A stretch of DNA of 64,000 nucleotides from Trileptium ribeirensis (lineage: Eukaryota > Nematoda > Enoplea > Enoplida > Thoracostomopsidae): the NCBI GenBank assembly GCA_030248225.1, contig JASANE010019328.1:1-64000 (forward strand), given 5' to 3'. The position numbers and the translations under genes are program-made. The notes beneath the pieces were generated by a model. The model worked only from the letters and a program-made list of their open reading frames with translations, made no database searches and had not been told where the DNA came from. Positions 36,257 to 45,720 of this stretch are shown here, piece by piece (position 1 is the stretch's first letter; the number at the start of each line of letters is the position of its first letter).

Positions 36257-37897
36257 CGCCAAACGTTATCGTTGCTCTTCTGTAAATCTTTCACTTGAAG
36301 CTGTGCGGAAAGGTTATGGGTGTCATATCACTTTAGTAGATGGAAAAATATGATGTAATATGTTTAATGCCAAAATCTGTGAATTATGAGCACTAGTTTA
36401 GTAATATTATTGGACCAATCATTTACAGGCTTTATTCGTAAATAATAATCAGTTAAGCATCCAAAATGGCTACACAGTTACACATATAGCACTGTAGGCA
36501 TCAGGGTTATAGATTTATGTTTCTAAAACTAGCGGTTTTGGTCCCAAAGTTAGTTATTTTTAACACTTTCTCGATTGCTAATTATCGTAAACTTCGATAA
36601 CAGAAGGGAAGTATTCGTAAATGAATACGATTGCAATTTTGAAATCAAATCTAAATTACCACACATCAAACAATTGAATAATATTCGAATATTATAAACA
36701 AATCCTGGCTCTCCATTATTCTGACCAAATTAATTTTCCGTTGAATTCTTTGTTTAGTACTCAACGGTATTACGTTCTAAATAGTGTAGAAGTATGTAAA
36801 GATAATTTGTTGTTGTGCAATTCTTTAATGTATAAGTAACAAGCTAAATATATTTTCCAACGATGTATCCATCAGTTTACCAGCTCTCCTCTGACTAATT
36901 ATGTCTTTTTGATCAACAAGTTCTTTGGATTTACGAGCAGTTTGAAAATTGAGGGTAACGTTGTTAAACTATGGTCCCTAGCCTAGTGTGTATTCTGCAG
37001 TACCTCTGTAACAGTGTTTTGCCTTAGCCTAAGCTTAGCTAATTATATGAGACATACTATAAGCCTAAACCTAAGTTACAGAAACATTGTTTTCAACTGC
37101 AGCATTCACACGACAAACTATGTCTTAAACATCGAAGATCATTTGAGCAGATATACTGTTTCGTTCATACCAGAAATATGGTTAAATCTTAAACAACATA
37201 TATTTATATATCAACAATTAAAGGGATCTCATGTGGAGAAAGCCTCTACAGCAACCCACAGTGAGTGATGCATATAAGGCCCGTCATAGATTACAAGAAA
37301 GAACAGCTTAGAGCGGGGGTTACGGGGTGGACAACTCCTACTTAGTTTTGTGCTTTGTCTTACTTTTATATAAAATGTAAAACACAAACATCTGTTTACG
37401 CTTCGGATACCCACAACTATATAGCTTGTCTTTCACTTTTGTGTTACTGTAGATGTTTTCTCTACACAAGTGCCAATTAAAGGACATATTTGTGTGCTAT
37501 TCTTGCATTTAGGCCACTGTAATGTTAATTTAAATGCAGCACATTAATTTTGATTCAATCAAACGTCTTCTTAAAAGACTTGTTCGAACTGCTCCAACGT
37601 CACAAATTTTTATACTCATATGCATATTTGCCATTTTCCTGATCGCAATATTGTCGATACATGGAAACGAAACAATTAATTGGTTTACAATATCAAAGTG
37701 AGGCGAAATTTTTTTTAAACTTTAGGAACCAATAAGCAAACAATTTAAATATTCAATACAATATTAAAGGTTTCTTAGCTTCGAAAGCTTATAATTTTCA
37801 ATGGTAACGTACAGTTCATCAGCAAAGAGCCATAGGTTTGTGTAAACTCACTTCGATCACATTATAACGCTACATAGCAAAACATGTACTAATACGT
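36257..37897. other. No gene seen
   Basis: AT-rich with short frames only. A GAACAGCTTAGAGC segment followed by a G-rich stretch at about 37,305 recurs at about 49,263, suggesting a small dispersed repeat. Confidence 0.35.
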
Positions 37898-38131
37898 CCA
37901 CCACATTTATTCCGTTACGTTAAGTGATATTTCTAGTGTAAAATGAAATCAACTGTGAAACAATATTCAATTTCGAAAAGTAAGTTTACAGAAGACATAT
38001 TCGTTGCACCACGTTTATCCACCACGTTTGTTCCGTTCCGTGAAGTGGTATTTCTAGTGTAAAATGAAATCAACTGTGAAACAATATTCAATTTCGATAA
38101 GTAGGTTTACAGAAAATATATTCGTTGTGTA
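37898..38131 (+). repeat. Tandem duplication of a 121-bp unit
   Basis: CCACCACATTTATTCCGTTA at 37,898 and CCACCACGTTTGTTCCGTTC at 38,019 begin two copies. They share GGTATTTCTAGTGTAAAATG-type sequence and an identical AAATCAACTGTGAAACAATA stretch. Confidence 0.85.
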
Positions 38132-40290
38132 CCAACAAACACTAGAAGTCGCTCACATGAGAAAACGGCGGTTTAGTAATCCATATCTAGAACTAACAGC
38201 AGGGTAATACCGGTGTTTGACCTGGAAGCGACTGATCTCATCTAACATGGCTCAGATTTTCGTACCATATATGTTACTTGATTGAAATTTACATAGACCA
38301 TCTAAGTTCAGCCGTAATGATGACAATTGTTGCTCAGACGATACTCAACACAACTGTTGCTGCTATATGGCTAAAATTTTTACATTACATATAACTTTAT
38401 ACTGTCTACCGTTAATATTGATATATTATGAACTACAGCTTCCGTGAGAAAACAAAAAAATTATATGCCAATTTTGGGTAGAAATTTATGAAATCAGTTC
38501 GTCAGCATCTACTATATGCTCTCATAATCCGGGAGTCCTGTTCACATCACAAGACAGTTAAACACAACTGCTGTGGATATCACCCGCTTAAATAATCAGA
38601 ACAAAATAAATGTGAAAAAATTTTGCAGAAACTGCCTACACCAAGCGGATTTGGTTACAACTGGCCAATAATTCATTGCCTAATACACCATGTTTCTTTT
38701 GGTGATAGCCAATAACAGCCGAAACAAGCTTGATTGTCGAACAGTGATATCTTTTGAAAATTTTGGCATACTCCTGTGTTTTTCTAAAGAGAAAAATGTC
38801 ACAGCAGTTTAGTGACCAACAACAGTATCTATAAGATTTTAACGGAATTAATAATTAAAAATGGGGTTTCGAGACGGATTCTTGACTCGAAATCAGAAGA
38901 GCTTAACAATTACACTATCAGTGTTTGGTGTAAAACTTATGTATTAAGCTTGATATGCAAAATACAATGAAATAACATAAATTACAAATTAAACATTTCT
39001 CCTGGTTCCTATAAAGACTACGTATGTGTTTTTCCCGACCTTTTAACCTTTGATTTCAACAAAATCTGCGTCGTAGACGTCCATACGCAACTGAATTGAG
39101 TCTTACATTTACGTAATAAGTCGGATATTTCCTTTTTGAAGTACGTCAACATAGCTTAGAACTAAAATTCGACCATGGCAATAAAACAAGGTATGGATCA
39201 TTCCGGCCAGATAGACAAATTAGCGTTGACTGCAAACAAATATATACATCTCATTAATAACAAGGTATGATTAAATATATAGTAGGAAAACGTGAAAGAC
39301 AATATCATAATTTGTGTTTGAATACATGAAACAAAAAATGAAACATTTAATATTATTGTTGTAGACGAGACTAGGAATCCATACGTTAATATTGTCAAAA
39401 CACCATACTACCAGTCGGCCATTGCAACGATGTAACCCGTTTTTATAAAGTGTATGATATTTCTGGCGTAAAAAAAGAATAAATAAAGAACGATACATAC
39501 AGTTAGCATAAAACCAGAAAATCCTTTTGATGAGAACATAGACCGTGTTTTGAATGGAAATTTTTGTGTTCCAGCAGTGACTCGAATGTATTTTCAGCTA
39601 CAGTTGATGCAAAACATCGTGGCTAAAATCAAAACACAGGTTAGCCTGAATGCTATATATGTTTCCAAATTTAGCCTAAACATTTATAAAATATTAAAAC
39701 ATTTAAGGGTATTATAAAGGTTTAAATCATTAAATTATTATTTTCAGATGAGTTCGTGTAACACGCATTTTCTGTATCGTTTTGGGTTAGGAATATTTAA
39801 CTTTTTAACCGAATAGCGGACACATCAAACATAGCGATCTGTTTTGTGCGTTCAATGTCGTTTCATTAGCACTGCAGCAGCTAGAAATGGCGCATTGTGT
39901 TTTATGTATTATGTATATATGTGCATATTATATAATATGACAGCGTAAAATTCCAATCTTTACATCCTTTGTTTCGAACATAATTTCGTAGATTTAACTA
40001 GTGCAGCGGTATGAGGTATAAGTGTCACACCGCAGATAGCTCCCCACGGTTGACGGGCGATTTGATAACAACGACCGGGGCGTAAAATTATACCCATTTA
40101 TTATTTATATACAAATTCATAAGAAAATGGTCACCTTTGACTTTGAGTCATGATATTGCACTCCTGAACACATCTATAGATAGACACGTACCATACACAA
40201 TAAGATTAAATGCGAAAACAATTTTACAGCCTGCCGGCCGTGACAATAACAGCTATGCACTAAAAAGTCGCGGATCTCAGTCGCTCATAT
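38132..40290. other. No gene seen
   Basis: Short frames without domains. The sequence left of 40,291 does not match the 5' LTR of the neighbouring retrotransposon, so its 3' LTR appears truncated or replaced here. Confidence 0.35.
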
Positions 40291-40339
40291 TGTCTTTGCT
40301 ACCATATATAATTTGCGTACGCAAATTATTAGCATTACA
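40291..40339 (-). repeat. 3' LTR start (49 bp matching the 5' LTR)
   Basis: On - it reads TGTAATGCTAATAATTTGCG and continues to AAAGACA. Beyond this point the sequence no longer resembles the other end, so the rest of the 3' LTR is missing, rearranged or strongly diverged. The pol stop at 40,354 lies only 14 bases away. No good polypurine tract is seen between them. Confidence 0.65.
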
Positions 40340-40431
40340 GAACCACCATTGTTTTAAGCGGAGCGCCGACCGAGCACAACAGCCTGAGGTGCAAAACGAA
40401 ATTTTTTACTGTTGGTGCAAGTGACGGCTGA

Positions 40432-40689
40432 CGCCAGATAAGGCTTTAAATGACGAGACGCTATGTCGAAGGCGCGCCGCAGGTCCGATCGTTTGACCGT
40501 TGGATCAGGCTCAAAATGACGAATCGATTGGAACGGGACGAAAGCAAGGCGTTCCGTACCAAAAAATATTACCGCGAGTGAGTTATGTGGTTGTTTAAGA
40601 GACGATAGTTCCGTTTTGGCTGACGAGGTAACGAGTGCAGGCCACCATTGCCAATTCCGCATTTTTGCCAGAATCACCGTGACTTCTTT
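40432..40689 (-). pseudogene. PWWP domain at the C-terminus of Pol
   Basis: PWWP domains are chromatin readers, many binding methylated H3K36 nucleosomes and DNA. Seen here are VILAKMRNWQWWPALV (the family pattern is V-W-A-K-x-x-G-aromatic-P-x-W-P-A), then LAVIFFGTERLAFVPFQSI matching the V-x-FFGT...A-F/W strand pair, then a helical tail SDLRRAFDIASRHL. A Ser/Asp-rich linker of about 35 residues joins it to the integrase end in the same frame. The conserved G before the aromatic is N, and the first P of PWWP is Q. It sits where chromoviruses carry a chromodomain, so I infer a role in choosing integration sites. This domain region has no stop or shift in this copy. Confidence 0.8.
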
Positions 40690-40790
40690 GTTCTGTTCAT
40701 CGTTACCGATATTAATGTCGCTCTGATCACGGAGAGTGTCGCTCGAAGAAGTTGAAGATGCGGATGATGTGTTTATGCCATCTTGATCAT

Positions 40791-41432
40791 TTAGAAAGGC
40801 GGGTTTAATGCGGTCGATGCTACTCGATCATCACCGCTTTGAAATTTGACGATCTTTTTGAAATTTTGACCTTTTGAAATTTGACTAAATTTATCATCAC
40901 AATCTAGTACCTCGTACGGACCATGATAACGCGGTTGTAGAGTGTTTTTAATGGAGTCGTCACGTATCCATACGTGTTTGGCGATTTTAATATTCGTCGG
41001 CACGTAACAATGTTTGTTGTGGTGACACTCAGGAGCATTAAGACGGCGGATGCCGGAAAATAGTCGTATTTTGAAATCGTGTTCTGACGCTAACTCTTTA
41101 GTCGACGTTGGCGTAAAATAATGGTGTGGCAAATCAATACCGGACCCAAACACCATTTCACATGGAGCAAAACCTTTATCGTTGACGCTAGTGCGAATTC
41201 CAAGCAAAACGAGAGGAAGTGATGTCCATGTAGCGGAAGCACAATGAGCACGCAATCCGTTTTGGAGCGTACGATGAAAACCCTCAACAGTACCGTTGCA
41301 TGCTGGATGATAGGCTGTCGTTCGACTGCGTTCAATTCCTAGTTGTTCCATGAGGGATGACCATAACGCAGATTCGAACTGCGTGCCGCGATCGGAAATC
41401 AGGACACGCGGAACGCCGAATCTCTTATCCAA
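40791..41432 (-). pseudogene. Integrase core and GPY/F module of Pol
   Basis: It carries the second and third catalytic acids (SDRGTQFES, NGTVEGFHRTLQN) and the C-terminal GPY/F module (RYHGPYEVLD). The apparent stop at 40,791 results from a one-base loss near 40,820. In the neighbouring frame the sequence reads on as IDRIKPAFLNDQD, the usual end of a gypsy integrase, and continues to the PWWP domain. Confidence 0.85.
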
Positions 41433-42352
41433 CCGGAGATGAGCGCCTCTGCCACTGACTCAGTAGTAATGTCGGAGATGGGAATTGCTTCGGGCCACCT
41501 AGTAAATCGATCGATAATGGTTACCAAATAACGCGTGTCTTTCGAAGAGGGCAACGGACCAACAATGTCAATGTGCACCGTGTGAAAACGTCCAGTTGTT
41601 GGGAGTGTTCCGACTGTAGCTTTTGTGTGTCGTACCACTTTGCTCCGTTGGCATTCGATACACTCTCGGCACCATGTCTTGACGTCACGATTCATGTTTG
41701 GCCAAATATAATTGTGGGAGATGCTGCTGAGAGTTGCGCGCGAATCAAGATGGGCGAGGTTGTGCACCGATTTGAAAATGTTAAATCGCATTTCCGTGGG
41801 AACGTACAGGCGAAGTTTCGGAACCATCTTACCGTCGATAACATACCGCTTGATGGGCAGATCGGTTGATTGAATAAACCGTATGAGGATAGAATCAGCG
41901 GCTTGAGCATCAGCCAGTTGACTGTCGAACGCAATTGAAATAGTGCACACAGGACGAGAGAGAGCGTCTGCGACCACGTTATCGGCACCGGCGACATGCT
42001 CAATTCTACAACCAAACTCGGAGATGTACGAGAGCCACCGGCTCTGTTGCGGTGATGGATTTGCCATTGTTAGCGCGTGGAGGAGTGGCTTATGATCCGT
42101 ACGAACGATAAATTCCGAACCGAGGAGCCATGAAAAATGTTTGAGAGTTTTGTATATCGCTAGCATTTCTCTATCAAATGCAGACTTTCTTGACTCCAGT
42201 TCAGTGAGCTTTTCAGAATAAAATGCGATTGGTTGGCAAACATTGTCTATAATTTGGTTAAGCGCAGCTTCAAGCTCCAACTGCATCGTCGGAGGCATCA
42301 GTGACGAGGCAAAGTTTGGCATTTGGATCTGGAAACGCCAGCGTAACCGCAT
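41399..42352 (-). pseudogene. RNase H and N-terminal integrase segment of Pol
   Basis: The RNase H catalytic region continues after the 7-bp duplication with [20 protein letters not shown], and [13 protein letters not shown] and [10 protein letters not shown] follow. The integrase zinc-binding region reads [20 protein letters not shown] then [12 protein letters not shown]. The core starts with [20 protein letters not shown]. The frame ends at a shift near 41,430 just before the second catalytic Asp. Confidence 0.85.
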
Positions 42353-43781
42353 CTTCCAGACCGGTCTTTCAGTTGTTGAACGCGGTATCCGTACACGTCG
42401 ACCAGTCTAAGTTGAAGTTTCCTTTGCCTTTCTTGCCACGGATCATGTCCGTTAAAGGCGCAGCGATACGAGAGAAATGCGGGACAAAACGGTGATAGAA
42501 TCCGGTCATGCCGAGGAAACGACGCAGACCTTTGATAGTGTGCGGCCGCGAAAACTCTTTGATTGCTTGAACCTTTGCAGGAATAGGGCGAACACCATCT
42601 CCGTCCACCTGTACGCCGACAAAGTTCACCTTTGTCCTGAATAGTACACATTTATCCGGACAAAGGCGAACACCATGCTTGTCGAGGCATTGCATTACCA
42701 TGTGAAGATGATTGAAATGTTCGTCGACGTTGGCACTTGTTACCAGGATATCATCAAGGTACACCTTTACGAACGGATATTCCGCAAAAAACAGAGTCCA
42801 TAAGACGTTGGAATGTTTGCGCGGCATTACGAAATCCGAAGAGCATTCGACGAAATAGAAATAGTCCGAACGGAGTTGTTATTGCGGTCTTTGGCTGATC
42901 TGCTTCAGCAATTGGGATTTGAGTATAAGCACACACTAGATCTAACTTCGAAAATATGGATGCCCCCTTAAGATCGCTTGTTAACTCGGCAAGATTTGGC
43001 ATATGGTATTATTCGGCTATTGTTTGACTGTTCAGTTTACGATAGTCACCAGTTGAACGCCACGGACTAGAAGGATCCCACTTGGGGACCATGTGCAGCG
43101 GAGATGCATAAGGAGATTCGCCGCGATAAACGATTCCCTTTTTCATCCATTCGGAGAACACTCGCTTTGCTATCGCAAGCTTTGGTCCAACTAATCGGCG
43201 TGGTCGTTCGTAACATGGCGGGCCGGTTGTAACGATGTGATGTTGAATGCTGTGACGAACGAGGGTGAACGTATCGACCGGTTTGAAGATGCACGGAAAT
43301 TTGGCACACAGTTGCTTTACTCGCATGGAGTAATCCTGCATATCAACATGATAGCTTGGCATTGCACGCGGCCGCTTCTTTGTCGTTGAATTACAAACAG
43401 CGGAAGGGACTTGTGCTTTGACCGGCATTAGTCGATTATTTAAACAGTCCACCGCGAAACGATGATAACACAGAAAATCGCGGCCAAGGATTGGGTGGTT
43501 AACATTTGCGACGTAGAAAGTCCATTTGAACGGCTTACGAAACCCATTTAAAGTAAATGTCAGTTCAGATGTGCCTATAATATTTAGCTGGCTGCCGTTG
43601 GCTTCAAACGCAGAGACTGATCCATGGCGTAGGGGTAAGAAATGAGGTGCGTGCACTTGTTGGATAAACAACCATGAACTGCCACTGTCGGCTATAAAAG
43701 ACCGAACAGGGTACGCACCGGTAAATACTGAATTTGCTACCCCACCGCGCCGTACCGAAACGGTGGGGACTAATCGTTTCC
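42265..43781 (-). pseudogene. Protease, reverse transcriptase and start of RNase H segment of Pol
   Basis: The protease follows the frameshift directly and is of retroviral aspartic type, with DSG in place of the more common DTG. RT spans about 43,150-42,450. A stop (TAA, 43,009-43,011) replaces the codon after GDYRKLNSQTIAE. A frameshift inside a T run near 42,790 separates FGFRNAAQTFQRLMDSVF from EYPFVKVYLDDILV. The TGA at 42,369 falls in the RT-RNase H connection. Confidence 0.82.
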
Positions 43782-43782
43782 C
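43740..43782 (-). promoter_or_regulatory. Programmed -1 ribosomal frameshift signal (gag to pol)
   Basis: The heptamer G GGA AAC (43,776-43,782, read on -) is in the correct gag phase, two codons before the gag TAG. After a 7-nt spacer a perfect 8-bp stem follows: CCCCACCG (43,761-43,768) pairs with CGGTGGGG (43,740-43,747) across 13 nt. The pol frame is exactly -1 to gag and overlaps it by about 36 nt. This is the standard layout of retroviral frameshift sites. Confidence 0.85.
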
Positions 43783-45119
43783 TGGCCACTGCTTGAGCGT
43801 GACCGTTTATGAAACGTGCAGAGTTGAGGGTCGTGACACTTACGCGCTTTGCTGCCAAATTGGTTGTGATAGCAGCAATACCCGGATTGTCGTCGAGTCA
43901 ATAGCGAGTTAGAACGAATACGATTATTGCGATTGCCACCGTTGGTACTTCGCGATCTGCTACGTCCATTATGGAAATTTGACGTACTACTGCCTGAAAG
44001 TCTGCGTACAGCGTTAGTAAGCTCAGCGATCTCACGTTCTTGCCAGGACGCATTCGGTGTGACCCGTGCGACCTCTTGTGTATCAATTTGATTGACCATA
44101 GAAGGATCTGCCATGTCCATCATCGTGTCTGCTATCCGAGCCAATTGTTCAAGAGGGACATTATCCATAGATACCAAGGTGAGACGGATACGCTCAGGTA
44201 AGATTTCGAGAAATCGGGGGCGTACCAGGTATTGACTGTTTGGTGCCATATCTAATAGTTCACGTAGGGCACTCGAGGGTTTACGGCCTTTGAGATCTTT
44301 CTCGGCTAGAAGCTTTCGAAGTCGTCGATTGTCGCTGTCGGCATAGAAATTTATCAGCGTGTACTTGATGTCAGCAAACGATGCCTTGAGATCGACCCCA
44401 GACTCGTAGACTACCTCGTTATCGATTGCTCGAAGGACATTGCGCTTTTTAAGATCCTCGTCCATCTGTCCGAGGATCTGGTCAATCTGATTGAAGCACG
44501 ATTGATGGCATCACGTATTGAATTGGGGAAGTCGATGAAATTGCGCCGAACTAGATGTCGTCTCGACCGCTGTGACTGACCCCGCGGAAGCTTGAAACTT
44601 GGCGATTGATAATTGATTGTAAGCTAAGTTGAGGACATCGGGCCCGAACGGGGTTAAAACCGCAATGATACTCTCTTTCGTCGATGGCATTTCGAACGCA
44701 CTGTCAGTTGCCTTGAGTAGCTCAAGCATACCGGTGAGTGTCTGTTTCGGCATCTGCGATAGGTTGACCGGCCCCGGGTTTGATTCGGTACCGCCGATAA
44801 GCAACAACACTCGAAGGCCAGTGGCATGACGATTATTTAGACATTCACCTGCAAAGATCGATAAATAGGAGCGGAATGAGACCGAACCGTCGGATGTAAA
44901 ACGTTTGCGTTTGACACAACCGGGCAATGTGACCGGAAGGACAGCCTGGAACAGCACGGGACCCGTTACACGTGGGGTATCGACATGAAAACACCGAACA
45001 TTGAACACCATTAAGGACACGACAAAAAGTATAGGAAAAACTCGGAGCCCAGAAGTGTTGCGTAGCCTTGTCGGGTTCAATATTGTAATTAGTTTATATC
45101 GTTCCGCGATTATAATCAC
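43770..45119 (-). pseudogene. gag: Gag of the LTR element (leader, 2A-like motif, capsid-like region, CHCC finger)
   Basis: Gag forms the particle and binds the element RNA. The frame on - runs from 45,119 to the TAG at 43,770 with one in-frame TGA at 44,511-44,513. The first ~100 residues include a hydrophobic stretch (VFPILFVVSLMVF) and lead to LLLIGGTESNPGP, a 2A-like end. The middle part, after the stop, contains ILPERIRLTLVSM and other capsid-like sequence. The C-terminus has an Arg/Ser-rich patch and the finger CCYHNQFGSKARKC, with another Cys six residues on. The CHCC arrangement differs from the usual CCHC knuckle and points to the CsRn1 group. A -1 frameshift site overlaps the end. 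The start at 45,119 is not firm. Confidence 0.8.
44769..44810 (-). other. 2A-like motif in the Gag leader
   Basis: The translation LLLIGGTESNPGP resembles 2A ribosome-skipping peptides, whose core is D-(V/I)-E-x-N-P-G-P after a Leu-rich stretch. The E-x-N-P-G-P part is exact. The Asp and Val/Ile before it are Gly and Thr, which may reduce or abolish activity in this copy. Its place between a hydrophobic leader and Gag would allow release of the leader as a separate peptide. Confidence 0.6.
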
Positions 45120-45372
45120 TTATCATCAATTGATTACTCTTCTTTTTCTAACAGATGTTCTTTCGGCTAGGCGTCTTCGATAGCGTTGATGTCTGATCTT
45201 ATCATGAATTATCAATGTTCTTTCTTTCAATCAAACTTCAGTCAGGCTTCTTATCAATCTACACGTTGTTTTGGTCGTTGAGTCTTTGGGCGTCGATTTA
45301 GGAATCATCTATCGTCACGACGTACGGCAGTCGATCTAATGAACAATGACTGAAGAGTTGAGATCACAAACG

Positions 45373-45381
45373 CCTTATATA
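45373..45381 (-). promoter_or_regulatory. TATA box in the 5' LTR
   Basis: TATATAAGG on - lies just inside the element, with an initiator-like TTCAGTC about 25 bases downstream. This fits the U3/R core promoter of an LTR element. Confidence 0.5.
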
Positions 45382-45387
45382 GTCTAA

Positions 45388-45436
45388 TGTCTTTGCTACC
45401 ATATATAATTTGCATAGGCAAACTGTTAGCATTACA
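45388..45436 (-). repeat. 5' LTR start
   Basis: It matches 40,291-40,339 at 45 of 49 positions and begins TGTAATGC on -. A TATA box follows closely. The 3' boundary of the 5' LTR and the primer-binding site could not be located. Confidence 0.65.
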
Positions 45437-45720
45437 CAACTATACATGGATTTCCTGTGCAATTGTAATGACTGTATCGACATCGTTCGTGCAATGGTTG
45501 CAACAATATCTACATTTCTTGCGCAATTGTAGTGATTATATCATCAAGGTCTGTGCATTGGTTGCAAACATGTATACAGTTCTTGCGCATTGACAGTGAC
45601 TATATCAATGTCCTTCATGCAGTGATTGCAACCATGTCTACATTTGTTGTGCGATGGGATTCACTATATAAACATCGTCCGTGTAATTGTCGGAACTATA
45701 TGTTTCGGGTGAAATGATAG
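45437..45720 (+). repeat. 64-bp degenerate minisatellite next to the 5' LTR
   Basis: Four units of 64 bp begin CAATTGTAATGACTG, CAATTGTAGTGATTA, CATTGACAGTGACTA and CGATGGGATTCACTA, preceded by a partial unit that abuts the LTR end. The LTR either inserted into the array or borders its origin. No matching units were found at the other side of the element. Confidence 0.75.

Larger units (their letters stand above)
40354..43781 (-). pseudogene. pol: Pol: protease, RT, RNase H, integrase and PWWP domain (interrupted)
   Basis: Pol matures Gag, copies the element RNA and integrates the DNA. Visible in order are a protease with FIADSGSSW (DSG at 43,681-43,689), RT with GDYRKLN, TPFGLFLFRRMLFGFRNAAQ and the catalytic YLDD (about 42,750-42,761), RNase H with VTDASDDA and [13 protein letters not shown], and integrase with an N-terminal HHCC region and the acidic triad within HIDIVGP, SDRGTQFES and NGTVEGFHRTL. 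The GPY/F module (HGPYEV) and PWWP domain follow. Lesions are TAA at 43,009, a frameshift near 42,790, TGA at 42,369, a 7-bp duplication near 42,270, a frameshift near 41,430 and a one-base loss near 40,820. The PWWP part is in the frame that the integrase had before that last loss, so it belongs to the same polyprotein. Confidence 0.88.
40291..45436 (-). mobile_element. Degenerate CsRn1-like Ty3/gypsy LTR retrotransposon with a PWWP domain
   Basis: Reading on -, the order is LTR end, leader with hydrophobic segment and 2A-like motif, Gag with CHCC finger, -1 frameshift site, protease, reverse transcriptase, RNase H, integrase with GPY/F module, linker, PWWP domain, LTR end. Integrase lying after RNase H makes it Ty3/gypsy, and the Gag finger (C-x2-H-x9-C...C) is the type seen in the CsRn1 group. 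The 49-bp ends 40,291-40,339 and 45,388-45,436 match at 45 positions and, on -, begin TGTAATGC. The copy has an in-frame stop in gag and at least five lesions in pol, so it cannot encode a full polyprotein. I infer a lineage active in the past from the intact domain order and control signals. Confidence 0.88.

Noticed and set aside
41573..41869. 98-codon plus-strand frame
   Set aside because: It is a shadow of the minus-strand integrase.
44629..44829. 66-codon plus-strand frame
   Set aside because: It is a shadow of the minus-strand Gag.
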